Part shown: one piece after another, positions 1 through 5,364 of the stretch
How positions within the stretch are numbered: the first letter of the stretch is position 1
Layout of the letters: the number at the start of each line of letters is the position of its first letter
NCBI GenBank assembly: GCA_004298725.1
Contig: SCQA01000108.1
Span: forward strand, 1-5,364
Length of the DNA: 5,364 nucleotides
Reading direction: 5' to 3'
Origin: a bacterium
GTDB lineage: Bacteria > Desulfobacterota > GWC2-55-46
Position numbers and translations under genes: made by a program
The notes under the pieces: model-generated
Told to the model about the DNA's origin: nothing
The model's input: only the letters and a program-made list of their open reading frames with translations
The model's database searches: none

Positions 1-239
1 GCGTGGCCGGGCGTGTCAACTATATTTATTTTTACGTCGCCGTAGAGAACGGCCGTGTTCTTGGCAAGAATGGTTATGCCGCGCTCTCTTTCAAGGTCGT
101 TGCTGTCCATTACGCGCTCGATAATCTTTTCATTCGCGCGGAATATGCCCGCCTGCTTGAGCATCGCGTCCACAAGCGTTGTTTTGCCGTGGTCAACGTG
201 CGCTATGATGGCGATGTTTCTTATATGACTCTTATCCAT
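1..239 (-). CDS. typA: TypA/BipA ribosome-associated GTPase, N-terminal part (cut by window edge)
   Basis: This is the start of a translational GTPase of the EF-G/LepA/TypA superfamily, which binds ribosomes and is linked to ribosome assembly and stress adaptation. The ATG is at 239-237 and 79 complete codons are visible before the window edge. The G1/P-loop AHVDHGKT lies at residues 13-20, the switch I block RERGITI at 51-57, and the G3 motif DTPGH at 75-79. The stretch ERVMDSNDLERERGITILAK (41-60) is typical of TypA; LepA and EF-G carry different residues before RGITI. The remaining roughly 520-540 residues expected for the family (rest of the G domain, beta-barrel, C-terminal domains) lie outside. 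A Shine-Dalgarno GAGAGAGG (256-249) sits 9 bases upstream of the ATG, and a good promoter lies at 293-321, so typA is probably transcribed separately from gpsA. Family assignment is very secure; nothing can be said about an intact C-terminus. Confidence 0.97.
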   Translation of the reverse strand, partial: MDKSHIRNIAIIAHVDHGKTTLVDAMLKQAGIFRANEKIIERVMDSNDLERERGITILAKNTAVLYGDVKINIVDTPGH

Positions 240-292
240 TTAATAAAACCTCTCTCAGTATTGCCGTTTTAAGCGGCTAAAGTTAATTTAAT

Positions 293-321
293 AGTATAAA
301 CAATACGCAATGTTAAGTAAA
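293..321 (-). promoter_or_regulatory. Predicted sigma-70-type promoter of typA
   Basis: On the minus strand a -35 box TTTACT (321-316, 4 of 6 to TTGACA) is separated by exactly 17 bases from a -10 box TATACT (298-293, 5 of 6 to TATAAT). Transcription would begin near 286, giving a leader of about 45 bases. That leader contains a small hairpin, GCCG/CGGC at 277-274 and 266-263, before the GAGAGAGG ribosome-binding site. The spacing and position are what one expects for a housekeeping promoter. It is a sequence match only; the start of transcription is inferred. Confidence 0.55.
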
Positions 322-394
322 GGGGTTTGTTCGTTGGGTCTTTTTTTTACAAAGGAGCATGGCAAGGCAATGCCGGAAAATAACGTGAAATGTA

Positions 395-512
395 AGACGT
401 CCGTCATTTTCTTCAATGTGCGGGCGTTGACACGGACGTCTGAGCGTCCAAGTCTACGTTCCCATTTACCGGTCACGCCGGTTAGTCTCTCCGGCGCCGG
501 AGCATGGGAACG
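395..512. repeat. Composite palindromic intergenic repeat (REP-like)
   Basis: Several inverted repeats are packed together downstream of gpsA. Outer arms CGTTCCCAT (457-465) and ATGGGAACG (504-512) match perfectly and enclose two smaller hairpins: ACCGG/CCGGT (468-472, 478-482) and the perfect 14-base palindrome CTCCGGCGCCGGAG (489-502), so this part could fold as a three-way junction. To its left, GGACG/CGTCC (434-438, 445-449) forms a 5-bp hairpin. An alternative 10-bp pairing joins AGACGTCCGT (395-404) to ACGGACGTCT (432-441), and the two are mutually exclusive. The pairing of a GGGAACG palindrome with a GGACG palindrome resembles dispersed REP-like repeats I recall from many proteobacterial genomes, but copy number cannot be checked here. 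No T-run follows on the gpsA side, so it is not a canonical intrinsic terminator, though it may still protect or end the gpsA transcript. The stretch 322-394 shows nothing beyond an 8-T run at 341-348. Confidence 0.6.
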
Positions 513-541
513 ATAACGAATGAGAAGAACGACTTATAGGC

Positions 542-1555
542 TTATTCGCCTTTTAAATCTCTTGCCATTAAACCGATTACCGCGTCTTTGGGGCGCTTGC
601 CGTTATAGAGGACGTCGCAAACGGCTGAGGTTATAGGCATTTCAACGTTTAATCGCCGGCTAAGGGCGGCGCTGGCGCGCGAAGTTTTAACGCCTTCTGC
701 GACCGTATTCATGTTGGCGAGAATACTATCAAGCCCCTCTCCCTTGCCTGCGCGGACGCCGAGCGAATAATTCCTGCTAAGCGGGCCGGTGCAGGTAAGC
801 ACCAGATCGCCAAGGCCGGAAAGGCCGTAAAACGTGGCGGAGTTCGCGCCAAGCTTGACGCCAAGGCGCGTTATTTCAGCAAGACCGCGGGTAATAAGCG
901 CGGCCCTCGCGTTATGCCCGAGGCAAAGGCCGTCGGAAATGCCGGACGCTATCGCTATGACGTTTTTAAGCGCGCCGCCCGTTTCCACCCCGATTATATC
1001 CGTGTTCGTATACACGCGAAAGGCCGGAGTTGAAAAAGCGTTTTGCACAACCATTGCGGATGTGATATCAGCGCACGCCGCAGATACCGCCGCAGGCAGG
1101 CCCAAGCTTACCTCGCTCGCGAACGACGGCCCGGAGAGCACGGCAACATGGCCTGAAAAAGAGGCCTCGCGGAGAACGCCGCTTAATATGGCGGACGGCG
1201 TTAAAAGGCTCTCTTCTTCGATTCCCTTTGAAACGGATACGACAACCGCGTCTTTGCGTATAAGGCCCGCAACAGGGCCGAATACGCCTCTGATGCCGTG
1301 AGAAGGCACGGCGCACACCACAAGCCCCGCTCCTTCAAGGCAGTCCTTGATGTTATTGGAAGCGATAAGCCCGTCGGCTAATTTCACGCCCGGAAGAAAG
1401 AGCTTGTTTTCACGCGTTGAAGTTATCGCCTCGGCTACCTCCGCCTCCCTTGCCCAAATAAAAACCTTAAAACCCTTTTTCGCAAGAAGCCCCGCAAGCG
1501 TGGTACCCCAGCTTCCCGCGCCGACAACGCAGACTTTATCAAGCGCTTTCTTCAT
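542..1555 (-). CDS. gpsA: Glycerol-3-phosphate dehydrogenase [NAD(P)+]
   Basis: Cytoplasmic enzyme that reduces dihydroxyacetone phosphate to sn-glycerol-3-phosphate with NAD(P)H, supplying the backbone for phospholipid synthesis. The 337-residue length is normal for the family. The N-terminal Rossmann fold carries GAGSWG at residues 12-17, followed by VPSH (83-86) and SKGIE (109-113), with the family-conserved lysine at 110. LSGPSFA is at 140-146. The signature helix GGALKNVIAIASG (193-205) holds the expected catalytic lysine, K197. NARAALITRG (215-224) and GLGDLVLTCTGPLSRN (247-262) complete the substrate and cofactor site. The ATG at 1555-1553 is only 4 bases after the stop of the TPR gene, and its best Shine-Dalgarno, GGAGG at 1571-1567, lies inside that gene, so translation is probably coupled. 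The stop is TAA at 544-542. No key residue is missing. The following gene, typA, appears to have its own promoter. Confidence 0.98.
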   Translation of the reverse strand: MKKALDKVCVVGAGSWGTTLAGLLAKKGFKVFIWAREAEVAEAITSTRENKLFLPGVKLADGLIASNNIKDCLEGAGLVVCAVPSHGIRGVFGPVAGLIRKDAVVVSVSKGIEEESLLTPSAILSGVLREASFSGHVAVLSGPSFASEVSLGLPAAVSAACADITSAMVVQNAFSTPAFRVYTNTDIIGVETGGALKNVIAIASGISDGLCLGHNARAALITRGLAEITRLGVKLGANSATFYGLSGLGDLVLTCTGPLSRNYSLGVRAGKGEGLDSILANMNTVAEGVKTSRASAALSRRLNVEMPITSAVCDVLYNGKRPKDAVIGLMARDLKGE

Positions 1556-1559
1556 GCAA

Positions 1560-2360
1560 TTAGCCGCCTCCGTTTCTGAGCCTGTCGCGTATGCCCTCTA
1601 TGCTTGACTCGACAACGGCCTTATTAGGGTGCTCGCCCCGTATGCTGACGAGCAGCTCAAGAGCCTCTAAGGGCTTACCGGACTCTTCAAGGGCCTTTGC
1701 CTTATTGAACTTCATGTCAAGGGCGGCTTTATGCGTTGGAAACCTGCTAAGAACGTCGTCATAAGCCTCTATGGCCTTTTTGGAGTCGCCCTCAAGAAAA
1801 TACGTGCTCGCGTGCTGAAAGTACGCCTCTTGCACTATATCTTTGTCGCCCGCGTTGCTTTCAAGGCTTTCAAACTCTATGCGGGCCTGTTTAAAATCGT
1901 TTGTTCTCACATAGTGCATTGCAAGCATGAATTTAAACTGATTCTCGTTTAAATAACCTTGCTTGTAAAGCCACTGCTCCTGCGCCAGCGCTTTTGAGTA
2001 TTCCCCTATTTCAGAGTACAGTTTCGCAAGGTCTTTCCTTGCCGATACCGCCTCAGCGCTCTGAGGGTAGAGAAATATCAGCGTCTTGTACGTTTCGATA
2101 GCCTCTTTTCTGTCAAGCAGGCTGTTACGGTAGATAAACGCCATCTTATAGCGGCTTTTGGGTGCCGAAGGGCTTGCCTGAAAATTATTGGCTATATACG
2201 TATATTTTCTAAGCGCCTCGCCAAAGTCGCCGGAGCTTAAAAGCTGTTCGGCCTTTTCAAAGTCCTTCAACGCCGGGTCGGAATAGCACCCGTGAAACAG
2301 CGCAACCGCAATCGCTAAAACCGCGATATATCTTGCAACGCTTCTGGCGGCCATGCGCAT
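1560..2360 (-). CDS. TPR-repeat lipoprotein of unknown function
   Basis: A 266-residue secreted protein made almost entirely of TPR-like helix pairs. The N-terminus has the basic MRMAARSVARY, a hydrophobic core at residues 12-22 and a lipobox-like FHGC with cysteine 25, so signal peptidase II processing and lipid anchoring are likely; F at -3 and H at -2 are not the commonest choices. Tyrosine rather than aspartate follows the cysteine, which in the enterobacterial Lol rule favours the outer membrane. Helical repeats run at about 34-60, 67-99, 108-134, 141-166, 178-208 and 215-245, with turns such as FLYPQSAEA and SRFPTHKAA that recall BamD-type TPR proteins. It is too divergent to call BamD. 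The first ATG (2360-2358) is preferred because GGAG (2374-2371) lies 10 bases upstream; a second ATG two codons later is less well placed. It is 4 bases from gpsA and probably co-transcribed with it. A scaffold role is inferred only from the TPR fold. Confidence 0.9.
   Translation of the reverse strand: MRMAARSVARYIAVLAIAVALFHGCYSDPALKDFEKAEQLLSSGDFGEALRKYTYIANNFQASPSAPKSRYKMAFIYRNSLLDRKEAIETYKTLIFLYPQSAEAVSARKDLAKLYSEIGEYSKALAQEQWLYKQGYLNENQFKFMLAMHYVRTNDFKQARIEFESLESNAGDKDIVQEAYFQHASTYFLEGDSKKAIEAYDDVLSRFPTHKAALDMKFNKAKALEESGKPLEALELLVSIRGEHPNKAVVESSIEGIRDRLRNGGG
1567..1571 (-). promoter_or_regulatory. gpsA ribosome-binding site inside the TPR gene
   Basis: GGAGG on the minus strand (1571-1567) is encoded by the last glycine codons of the upstream TPR protein (its C-terminus is RNGGG) and lies 11 bases before the gpsA ATG. 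Terminating ribosomes would sit on this site, which suggests coupled translation of the two genes. The spacing is on the long side, so reinitiation rather than fresh binding may matter. Confidence 0.6.
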
Positions 2361-2449
2361 TACGTGGATTCTCCGTTGTTTTACAATCCTAAAACTACGT
2401 TCCTCTGTCTTTGCAGTACCCCTCTTTCCTAAAGATGGAGGGGGAGATT

Positions 2450-2471
2450 AAAAAAAACCTCGCACTGCGAG
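2450..2471 (-). terminator. Candidate intrinsic terminator downstream of gyrA
   Basis: Read on the minus strand, CTCGC-AGT-GCGAG (2471-2459) forms a 5-bp GC-rich stem with a 3-base loop. It is followed after one G (2458) by eight T residues (2457-2450). This is the classical arrangement of a rho-independent terminator, about 255 bases beyond the gyrA stop. The stem is short, and the larger hairpin 2486-2516 just upstream could contribute. If it works, the TPR gene and gpsA need their own promoter between about 2360 and 2450; I see no convincing one. Confidence 0.45.
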
Positions 2472-2643
2472 CCTCTCTTGCTTCTTTTATCCTCCCCCCT
2501 TGTGGGGGAGGATAAAGGCGGGGGGTGTTTGAACTATTAACCGTCTGTAAAATTTTCCCGCAGTTCTCCGCCTTGCTCATCCCCCCATCCCAACCTTCCC
2601 CCGCAAGGGGGGGGAAGGGGCTAAGAAATACCCCTCGCACTGC
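2458..2643. repeat. 11-bp direct repeat CCTCGCACTGC, two copies
   Basis: CCTCGCACTGC occurs at 2458-2468 and again, identically, at 2633-2643, a 175-base offset. Each copy is preceded by a G-run and an A-rich stretch. The two copies flank the inner inverted pair of palindromes (2486-2618) at distances of 17 and 14 bases. This fits either a duplicated repeat unit or the footprint of an insertion, although a true target-site duplication would normally abut the element. Confidence 0.6.
2486..2618. repeat. Inner inverted pair of hairpins, MITE-like
   Basis: The left hairpin has perfect 13-bp arms TTTATCCTCCCCC (2486-2498) and GGGGGAGGATAAA (2504-2516) with a 5-base loop. After GGC comes a run of six G (2520-2525). 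The right hairpin has 9-bp arms CCTTCCCCC (2594-2602) and GGGGGAAGG (2610-2618), preceded by six C (2581-2586) and ATCCCAA. Reversing the right one gives the same order: C-rich arm, CTTG loop, G-rich arm, 7-8 base linker, G6. They are therefore two diverged copies of one repeat in opposite orientation, around a 55-base spacer (2526-2580) in which I see nothing recognisable. On the gyrA transcript both would fold into stable hairpins. Confidence 0.65.
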
Positions 2644-2725
2644 CCTCTATCCCCCTTTAGAAAGGGGGGAAGACAAAACCGCAGGCCGCCATAGCGCCGT
2701 GTTACAGCTAAGGCCAAGTTCCGCC

Positions 2726-5200
2726 TTATTCTTCCACTATCTCGGCTTCGATTATTTCCCCGGCTTCGCCGTCGTCGGCGTCGTCTTTCTCGGCTATGCG
2801 GGCTATGCCCGTTACCTTTTCGTCCTTTTCAGTATCCATGAGCCTTACGCCCTGCGTGTTTCTGCCTATCAAGGCAATGCCTTTGGCGGCTATGCGGATG
2901 ATCTTGCCGGAGGTTGTCGTAATCATCAATTCGTCGGTCTCGTTTACCTTGATTATACCGACAACCGGGCCGTTCTTTTCGGTTATTTTAAGGTTTATTA
3001 TGCCGCTTCCGCCCCTGTGCGTGTCGCGGTATTCGCCGAAATCGGTCCTCTTGCCGTAACCGTTGCTCGTTACGGTTAGCACCGTAGCCGTCTCGTCAAC
3101 CGTCTCCATTGACACCACCACGTCGTCGTTACCAAGTTTTATGCCCCGCACCCCGCGCGCCTGCCTGCCCATCTCGCGCACTTCTTCCTCATGGAACCTT
3201 ATCGCCTGACCGAGCCTTGTGCCGAGAAAGAGGTCTGTCTTGCCGTCGGTAAGGCGCGCTGAAATAAGGCTGTCGCCGGCGTCGAGGTTTACGGCGATAA
3301 GGCCGCCGGAGCGGATGCTGGAAAACGCCATCAAGTCGCTCTTTTTTATAACGCCCTGCTCCGTGGCCATGACTATGTATTTGCCTTCAATGAACTCGCG
3401 CACGGGCAAGAACGCGGTTATCTTTTCATCTTGCGCCACGTTCAAAAGGTTTACAATGGCCTTGCCGCGGGCCGTCCTGCCGGCCTGAGGCAATTCGTAA
3501 ACCTTGAGCGAATACGTCTTGCCCTTGTCGGTAAAGAAAAGAATATGGCTGTGCGTGGATGCTATGAACATGTCGTTTACAAAGTCTTCTTCTTTGGTGG
3601 TCATGCCCATCTTGCCCTTGCCGCCGCGCTTTTGTATCTTGAAAATGGATGTCGGGTTCCTCTTGATATAGCCGCCGCCTGAAATTGTAACCACCATGTC
3701 TTCTTCGGCAATGACGTCTTCAAGCGTTATCTCGCCCAGTTCCTCGACTATCTTCGTCCTTCTCGCGTCGGCGTAGCGCTCTTTAACTTCTTTAAGCTCG
3801 GTTACTATCACTCCCATTAGGAGTTTTTCGCTCGCGAGTATCTCTTCAAGCGACTTTATAAGCTTCAGCACTTCTTTGTACTCTTGTATTATTTTATCTC
3901 GCTCAAGCGCCGTCAACCTTTGCAACCTCATCTCAAGAATAGCCTGCGACTGAATCTCGGAGAGGTTGAAATTGGCCATAAGGCCTGTCTTCGCGTCCTG
4001 CGGGGACTTGGAAGCGCGGATGAGCTTTATCACGGCATCGAGGTTGTCAATGGCGATTTTAAGGCCTTCTAAAATATGCGCCCTTTCCTTGGCCTTTTTC
4101 AAATCAAAGGCCGTGCGCCTTGTAACCACTTCTCTTCTGAAGCGCACGAACTCTTTTAAGAGCATGGCAAGCGGAAGAACGCGCGGCTGGCCGTCAACAA
4201 TGGCAAGGTTTATCACGCCGAACGTGGTTCTCATCTGCGTATGCAGATAGAGGTTATTGAGTATCACCTCGGCTACTTCGTCCCTTTTAAGCTCGACGAC
4301 AACCCTCATGCCTTCCCTGTCGGATTCATCGCGCACGTCCGATATGCCTTCAATCTTCTTATCCCTTACAAGCCCTGCGATTGATTCAATAAGTTTGGCC
4401 TTGTTGACCATATACGGAATTTCAGTTATGACTATGGCCTGACGGTTCGTCCTCGGGTTCTTCTCGATTGCCGCCTTGGCGCGAAGCTGAATTATGCCCC
4501 TGCCGGTGGCGTAGGCGTCCCTTATGCCCTGCGTGCCGTTTATGAACGCTCCGGTAGGGAAGTCCGGCCCGGGCACAAGCTTCATAAGCTCCTTCGCGCT
4601 TGCGTCCGGCTTATTTATAAGGTAAATAACGGCGTCTATGATTTCACCGAGGTTATGCGGCGGCATATTCGTGGCCATGCCAACGGCAATGCCCGACGAA
4701 CCATTCACGAGAAGGTTCGGAAAAGCCGCGGGCATAACGAGCGGCTCGAACTGGGAGCCGTCGTAATTAGGGCCGAAGTCAACCGTCTCTTTGTCAATGT
4801 CCTTTAATATTTCACCTGCAAGGCGGGCAAGCCTTACTTCGGTGTAACGCATGGCCGCTGGAGGGTCGCCGTCTATGGAGCCGAAGTTGCCCTGACCGTC
4901 TATGAGAGGATGCCGAAGGGAGAAGTCCTGCACCATTCTCGTAATGGCGTCGTAAATAGCCGAGTCGCCGTGCGGATGAAATTTACCCATGACGTCGCCG
5001 ACGACGCGGGCGGATTTTTTATAGGGCTTGTTCCACTCAACGCCCATCTCGTGCATACCGTAGAGAATTCTGCGGTGAACCGGCTTAAGCCCGTCCCGTA
5101 CGTCCGGAAGCGCCCTGCCCACGATAACGGACATGGCGTAGTCCAGATACGACTTTTTCATTTCGTCTTCAATATAAACCGGTAAAAGGCCCTCTGCCAT
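2726..5200 (-). CDS. gyrA: DNA gyrase subunit A
   Basis: Breakage-rejoining subunit of DNA gyrase, acting as A2B2 with GyrB to introduce negative supercoils with ATP. The 824-residue length is usual for GyrA without the extra enterobacterial segment. The N-terminal domain has the conserved opening SYLDYAMSVIVGRALPDVRDG (from residue 17), HPHGD at 75-79, and the catalytic tyrosine Y119 after R118 in AAMRYTE. Residues 64-103 match the quinolone-resistance-determining region and carry the susceptible-type S80 and D84 (E. coli 83 and 87). The GyrA box QKRGGKG at 523-529 separates it from topoisomerase IV ParC. The C-terminal beta-pinwheel runs from about 500 to 800, with repeated blade motifs such as SNGYGKRT and TSGKIIRI, and ends in an acidic tail. 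The ATG at 5200-5198 has GGAGG (5209-5205) four bases upstream. gyrB is not visible in the 164 bases upstream. The gene appears intact. Confidence 0.99.
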   Translation of the reverse strand: MAEGLLPVYIEDEMKKSYLDYAMSVIVGRALPDVRDGLKPVHRRILYGMHEMGVEWNKPYKKSARVVGDVMGKFHPHGDSAIYDAITRMVQDFSLRHPLIDGQGNFGSIDGDPPAAMRYTEVRLARLAGEILKDIDKETVDFGPNYDGSQFEPLVMPAAFPNLLVNGSSGIAVGMATNMPPHNLGEIIDAVIYLINKPDASAKELMKLVPGPDFPTGAFINGTQGIRDAYATGRGIIQLRAKAAIEKNPRTNRQAIVITEIPYMVNKAKLIESIAGLVRDKKIEGISDVRDESDREGMRVVVELKRDEVAEVILNNLYLHTQMRTTFGVINLAIVDGQPRVLPLAMLLKEFVRFRREVVTRRTAFDLKKAKERAHILEGLKIAIDNLDAVIKLIRASKSPQDAKTGLMANFNLSEIQSQAILEMRLQRLTALERDKIIQEYKEVLKLIKSLEEILASEKLLMGVIVTELKEVKERYADARRTKIVEELGEITLEDVIAEEDMVVTISGGGYIKRNPTSIFKIQKRGGKGKMGMTTKEEDFVNDMFIASTHSHILFFTDKGKTYSLKVYELPQAGRTARGKAIVNLLNVAQDEKITAFLPVREFIEGKYIVMATEQGVIKKSDLMAFSSIRSGGLIAVNLDAGDSLISARLTDGKTDLFLGTRLGQAIRFHEEEVREMGRQARGVRGIKLGNDDVVVSMETVDETATVLTVTSNGYGKRTDFGEYRDTHRGGSGIINLKITEKNGPVVGIIKVNETDELMITTTSGKIIRIAAKGIALIGRNTQGVRLMDTEKDEKVTGIARIAEKDDADDGEAGEIIEAEIVEE

Positions 5201-5290
5201 CCTTCCTCCAAAACGCCTTAATTTACAATATTCCTAAACACTTAAGAGTGTCTCTAAAAATTAGAAATTTTTTCCGAGGTCGAGGCGGGG
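5201..5290 (-). promoter_or_regulatory. gyrA leader with ribosome-binding site and A/T-rich palindromes
   Basis: Immediately before the gyrA ATG lies GGAGG (5209-5205), a strong Shine-Dalgarno with short spacing. Further upstream are a small hairpin ACACT-TAAG-AGTGT (5238-5251) and an A/T palindrome AAAAATT-AGA-AATTTTT (5256-5272). The region is the natural place for a gyrA promoter, but I find no -35/-10 pair good enough to name. No coding sequence is visible. Confidence 0.4.
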
Positions 5291-5340
5291 CGAAATAAAA
5301 AGCGGAGCATATATGCGAATATGTGAGCATTTTTATTTCG
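5291..5340. repeat. Long inverted repeat upstream of gyrA
   Basis: Perfect 11-bp arms CGAAATAAAAA (5291-5301) and TTTTTATTTCG (5330-5340) enclose 28 bases. Inside, CATAT (5308-5312) pairs with ATATG (5319-5323) around a 6-base loop, and GCATATATGC (5307-5316) is itself a palindrome. The layout (A/T-rich arms, GAGCATATA...ATATGTGAGCA core) resembles a dispersed intergenic palindrome I recall from deltaproteobacterial genomes; this is memory, not a search. It could alternatively end an upstream transcript, since T-rich stretches follow the core in both directions. Confidence 0.55.
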
Positions 5341-5364
5341 TCCTAACAAAGATATCGGGAAAAA

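Larger units (their letters stand above)
2419..2668. repeat. Outer pair of C/G palindromes, inverted relative to each other
   Basis: A palindrome at 2419-2443 (CCCCTC pairs with GAGGGG, one internal mismatch, loop near CTAAA) and another at 2651-2668 (CCCCCTT/AAGGGGG around TAGA) look like inverted copies of one short family. Read on the minus strand, the first contains CTTTAGGAAAGAGGGG; on the plus strand the second contains CTTTAGAAAGGGGGG. They bracket the inner palindrome pair and the 11-bp direct repeats. Such CCCCCTTT...AAAGGGGG palindromes recall common bacterial intergenic repeats, from memory and unchecked. No coding potential is credible in this interval. Confidence 0.5.

Noticed and set aside
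341..348. Eight-T run as a plus-strand terminator
   Set aside because: No GC-rich stem precedes it and no plus-strand gene ends here.
288..476. Minus-strand 62-codon open frame in the same gap
   Set aside because: It overlaps the predicted typA promoter and the palindromes, lacks a convincing start signal and has no recognisable protein features.
310..516. Plus-strand 68-codon open frame in the gpsA-typA gap
   Set aside because: No ribosome-binding site near its ATG. Its C-terminal half is a translation of the palindromic repeat, and the nearby AAGGAG at 352-357 is badly placed for any in-frame ATG.
834..1301. Plus-strand 155-codon open frame antisense to gpsA
   Set aside because: It is a shadow of the well-supported gpsA frame, with no start signal or recognisable protein.
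2395..2640. Minus-strand 81-codon open frame between gyrA and the TPR gene
   Set aside because: It consists almost entirely of translated palindromic repeats, with no family-like sequence.
2486..2668. C/G palindromes as a CRISPR array
   Set aside because: The repeats alternate in orientation, differ in length, and have no regular unique spacers of similar size.
2525..3079. Plus-strand 184-codon open frame overlapping the end of gyrA
   Set aside because: Its N-terminal third reads the C/G palindromes (giving PSQPSPARGGKG-type peptides, a familiar artefact of such repeats) and the rest is antisense to gyrA.
5201..5364. A tRNA or other structural RNA upstream of gyrA
   Set aside because: The palindrome has no cloverleaf, anticodon arm or CCA-type end, and the sequence is too A/T-rich and irregular.

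Overview
The window reads as ordinary chromosomal housekeeping DNA from a Gram-negative bacterium of middling GC content. All four genes lie on the minus strand, so in transcription order (right to left) they are gyrA (DNA gyrase subunit A, complete), a gene for a TPR-repeat lipoprotein, gpsA (glycerol-3-phosphate dehydrogenase, complete), and the first 79 codons of typA/bipA (ribosome-associated GTPase, cut by the window edge). From memory, the order gyrA, TPR protein, gpsA resembles Geobacter and relatives (Deltaproteobacteria/Desulfuromonadota). That, the lipoprotein signal and the style of the intergenic palindromes suggest a deltaproteobacterium-like organism, but no search was possible and the taxonomic call is tentative.

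Layout: 5201-5364 is the gyrA leader and upstream DNA, with a strong Shine-Dalgarno, A/T-rich palindromes and a large inverted repeat at 5291-5340. gyrA fills 2726-5200. The 365-base gap at 2361-2725 is packed with C/G-rich palindromes arranged in a nested, mirror-symmetric way, plus an 11-bp direct repeat and a candidate terminator for gyrA. The TPR lipoprotein gene (1560-2360) and gpsA (542-1555) are 4 bases apart and look translationally coupled. The 302-base gap at 240-541 holds a composite palindromic repeat (395-512) and a good sigma-70-type promoter (293-321) for typA.

Functionally, gyrase maintains negative supercoiling, GpsA supplies sn-glycerol-3-phosphate for phospholipid synthesis, and TypA helps ribosome function or assembly under stress. 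The TPR lipoprotein has no assigned role; its position directly before gpsA hints at an envelope role but proves nothing.

I see no defence system, mobile gene, CRISPR array, RNA gene or obvious undescribed multi-gene system. The most notable material is non-coding: the nested palindromes between gyrA and the TPR gene, and the two other palindromic repeats.
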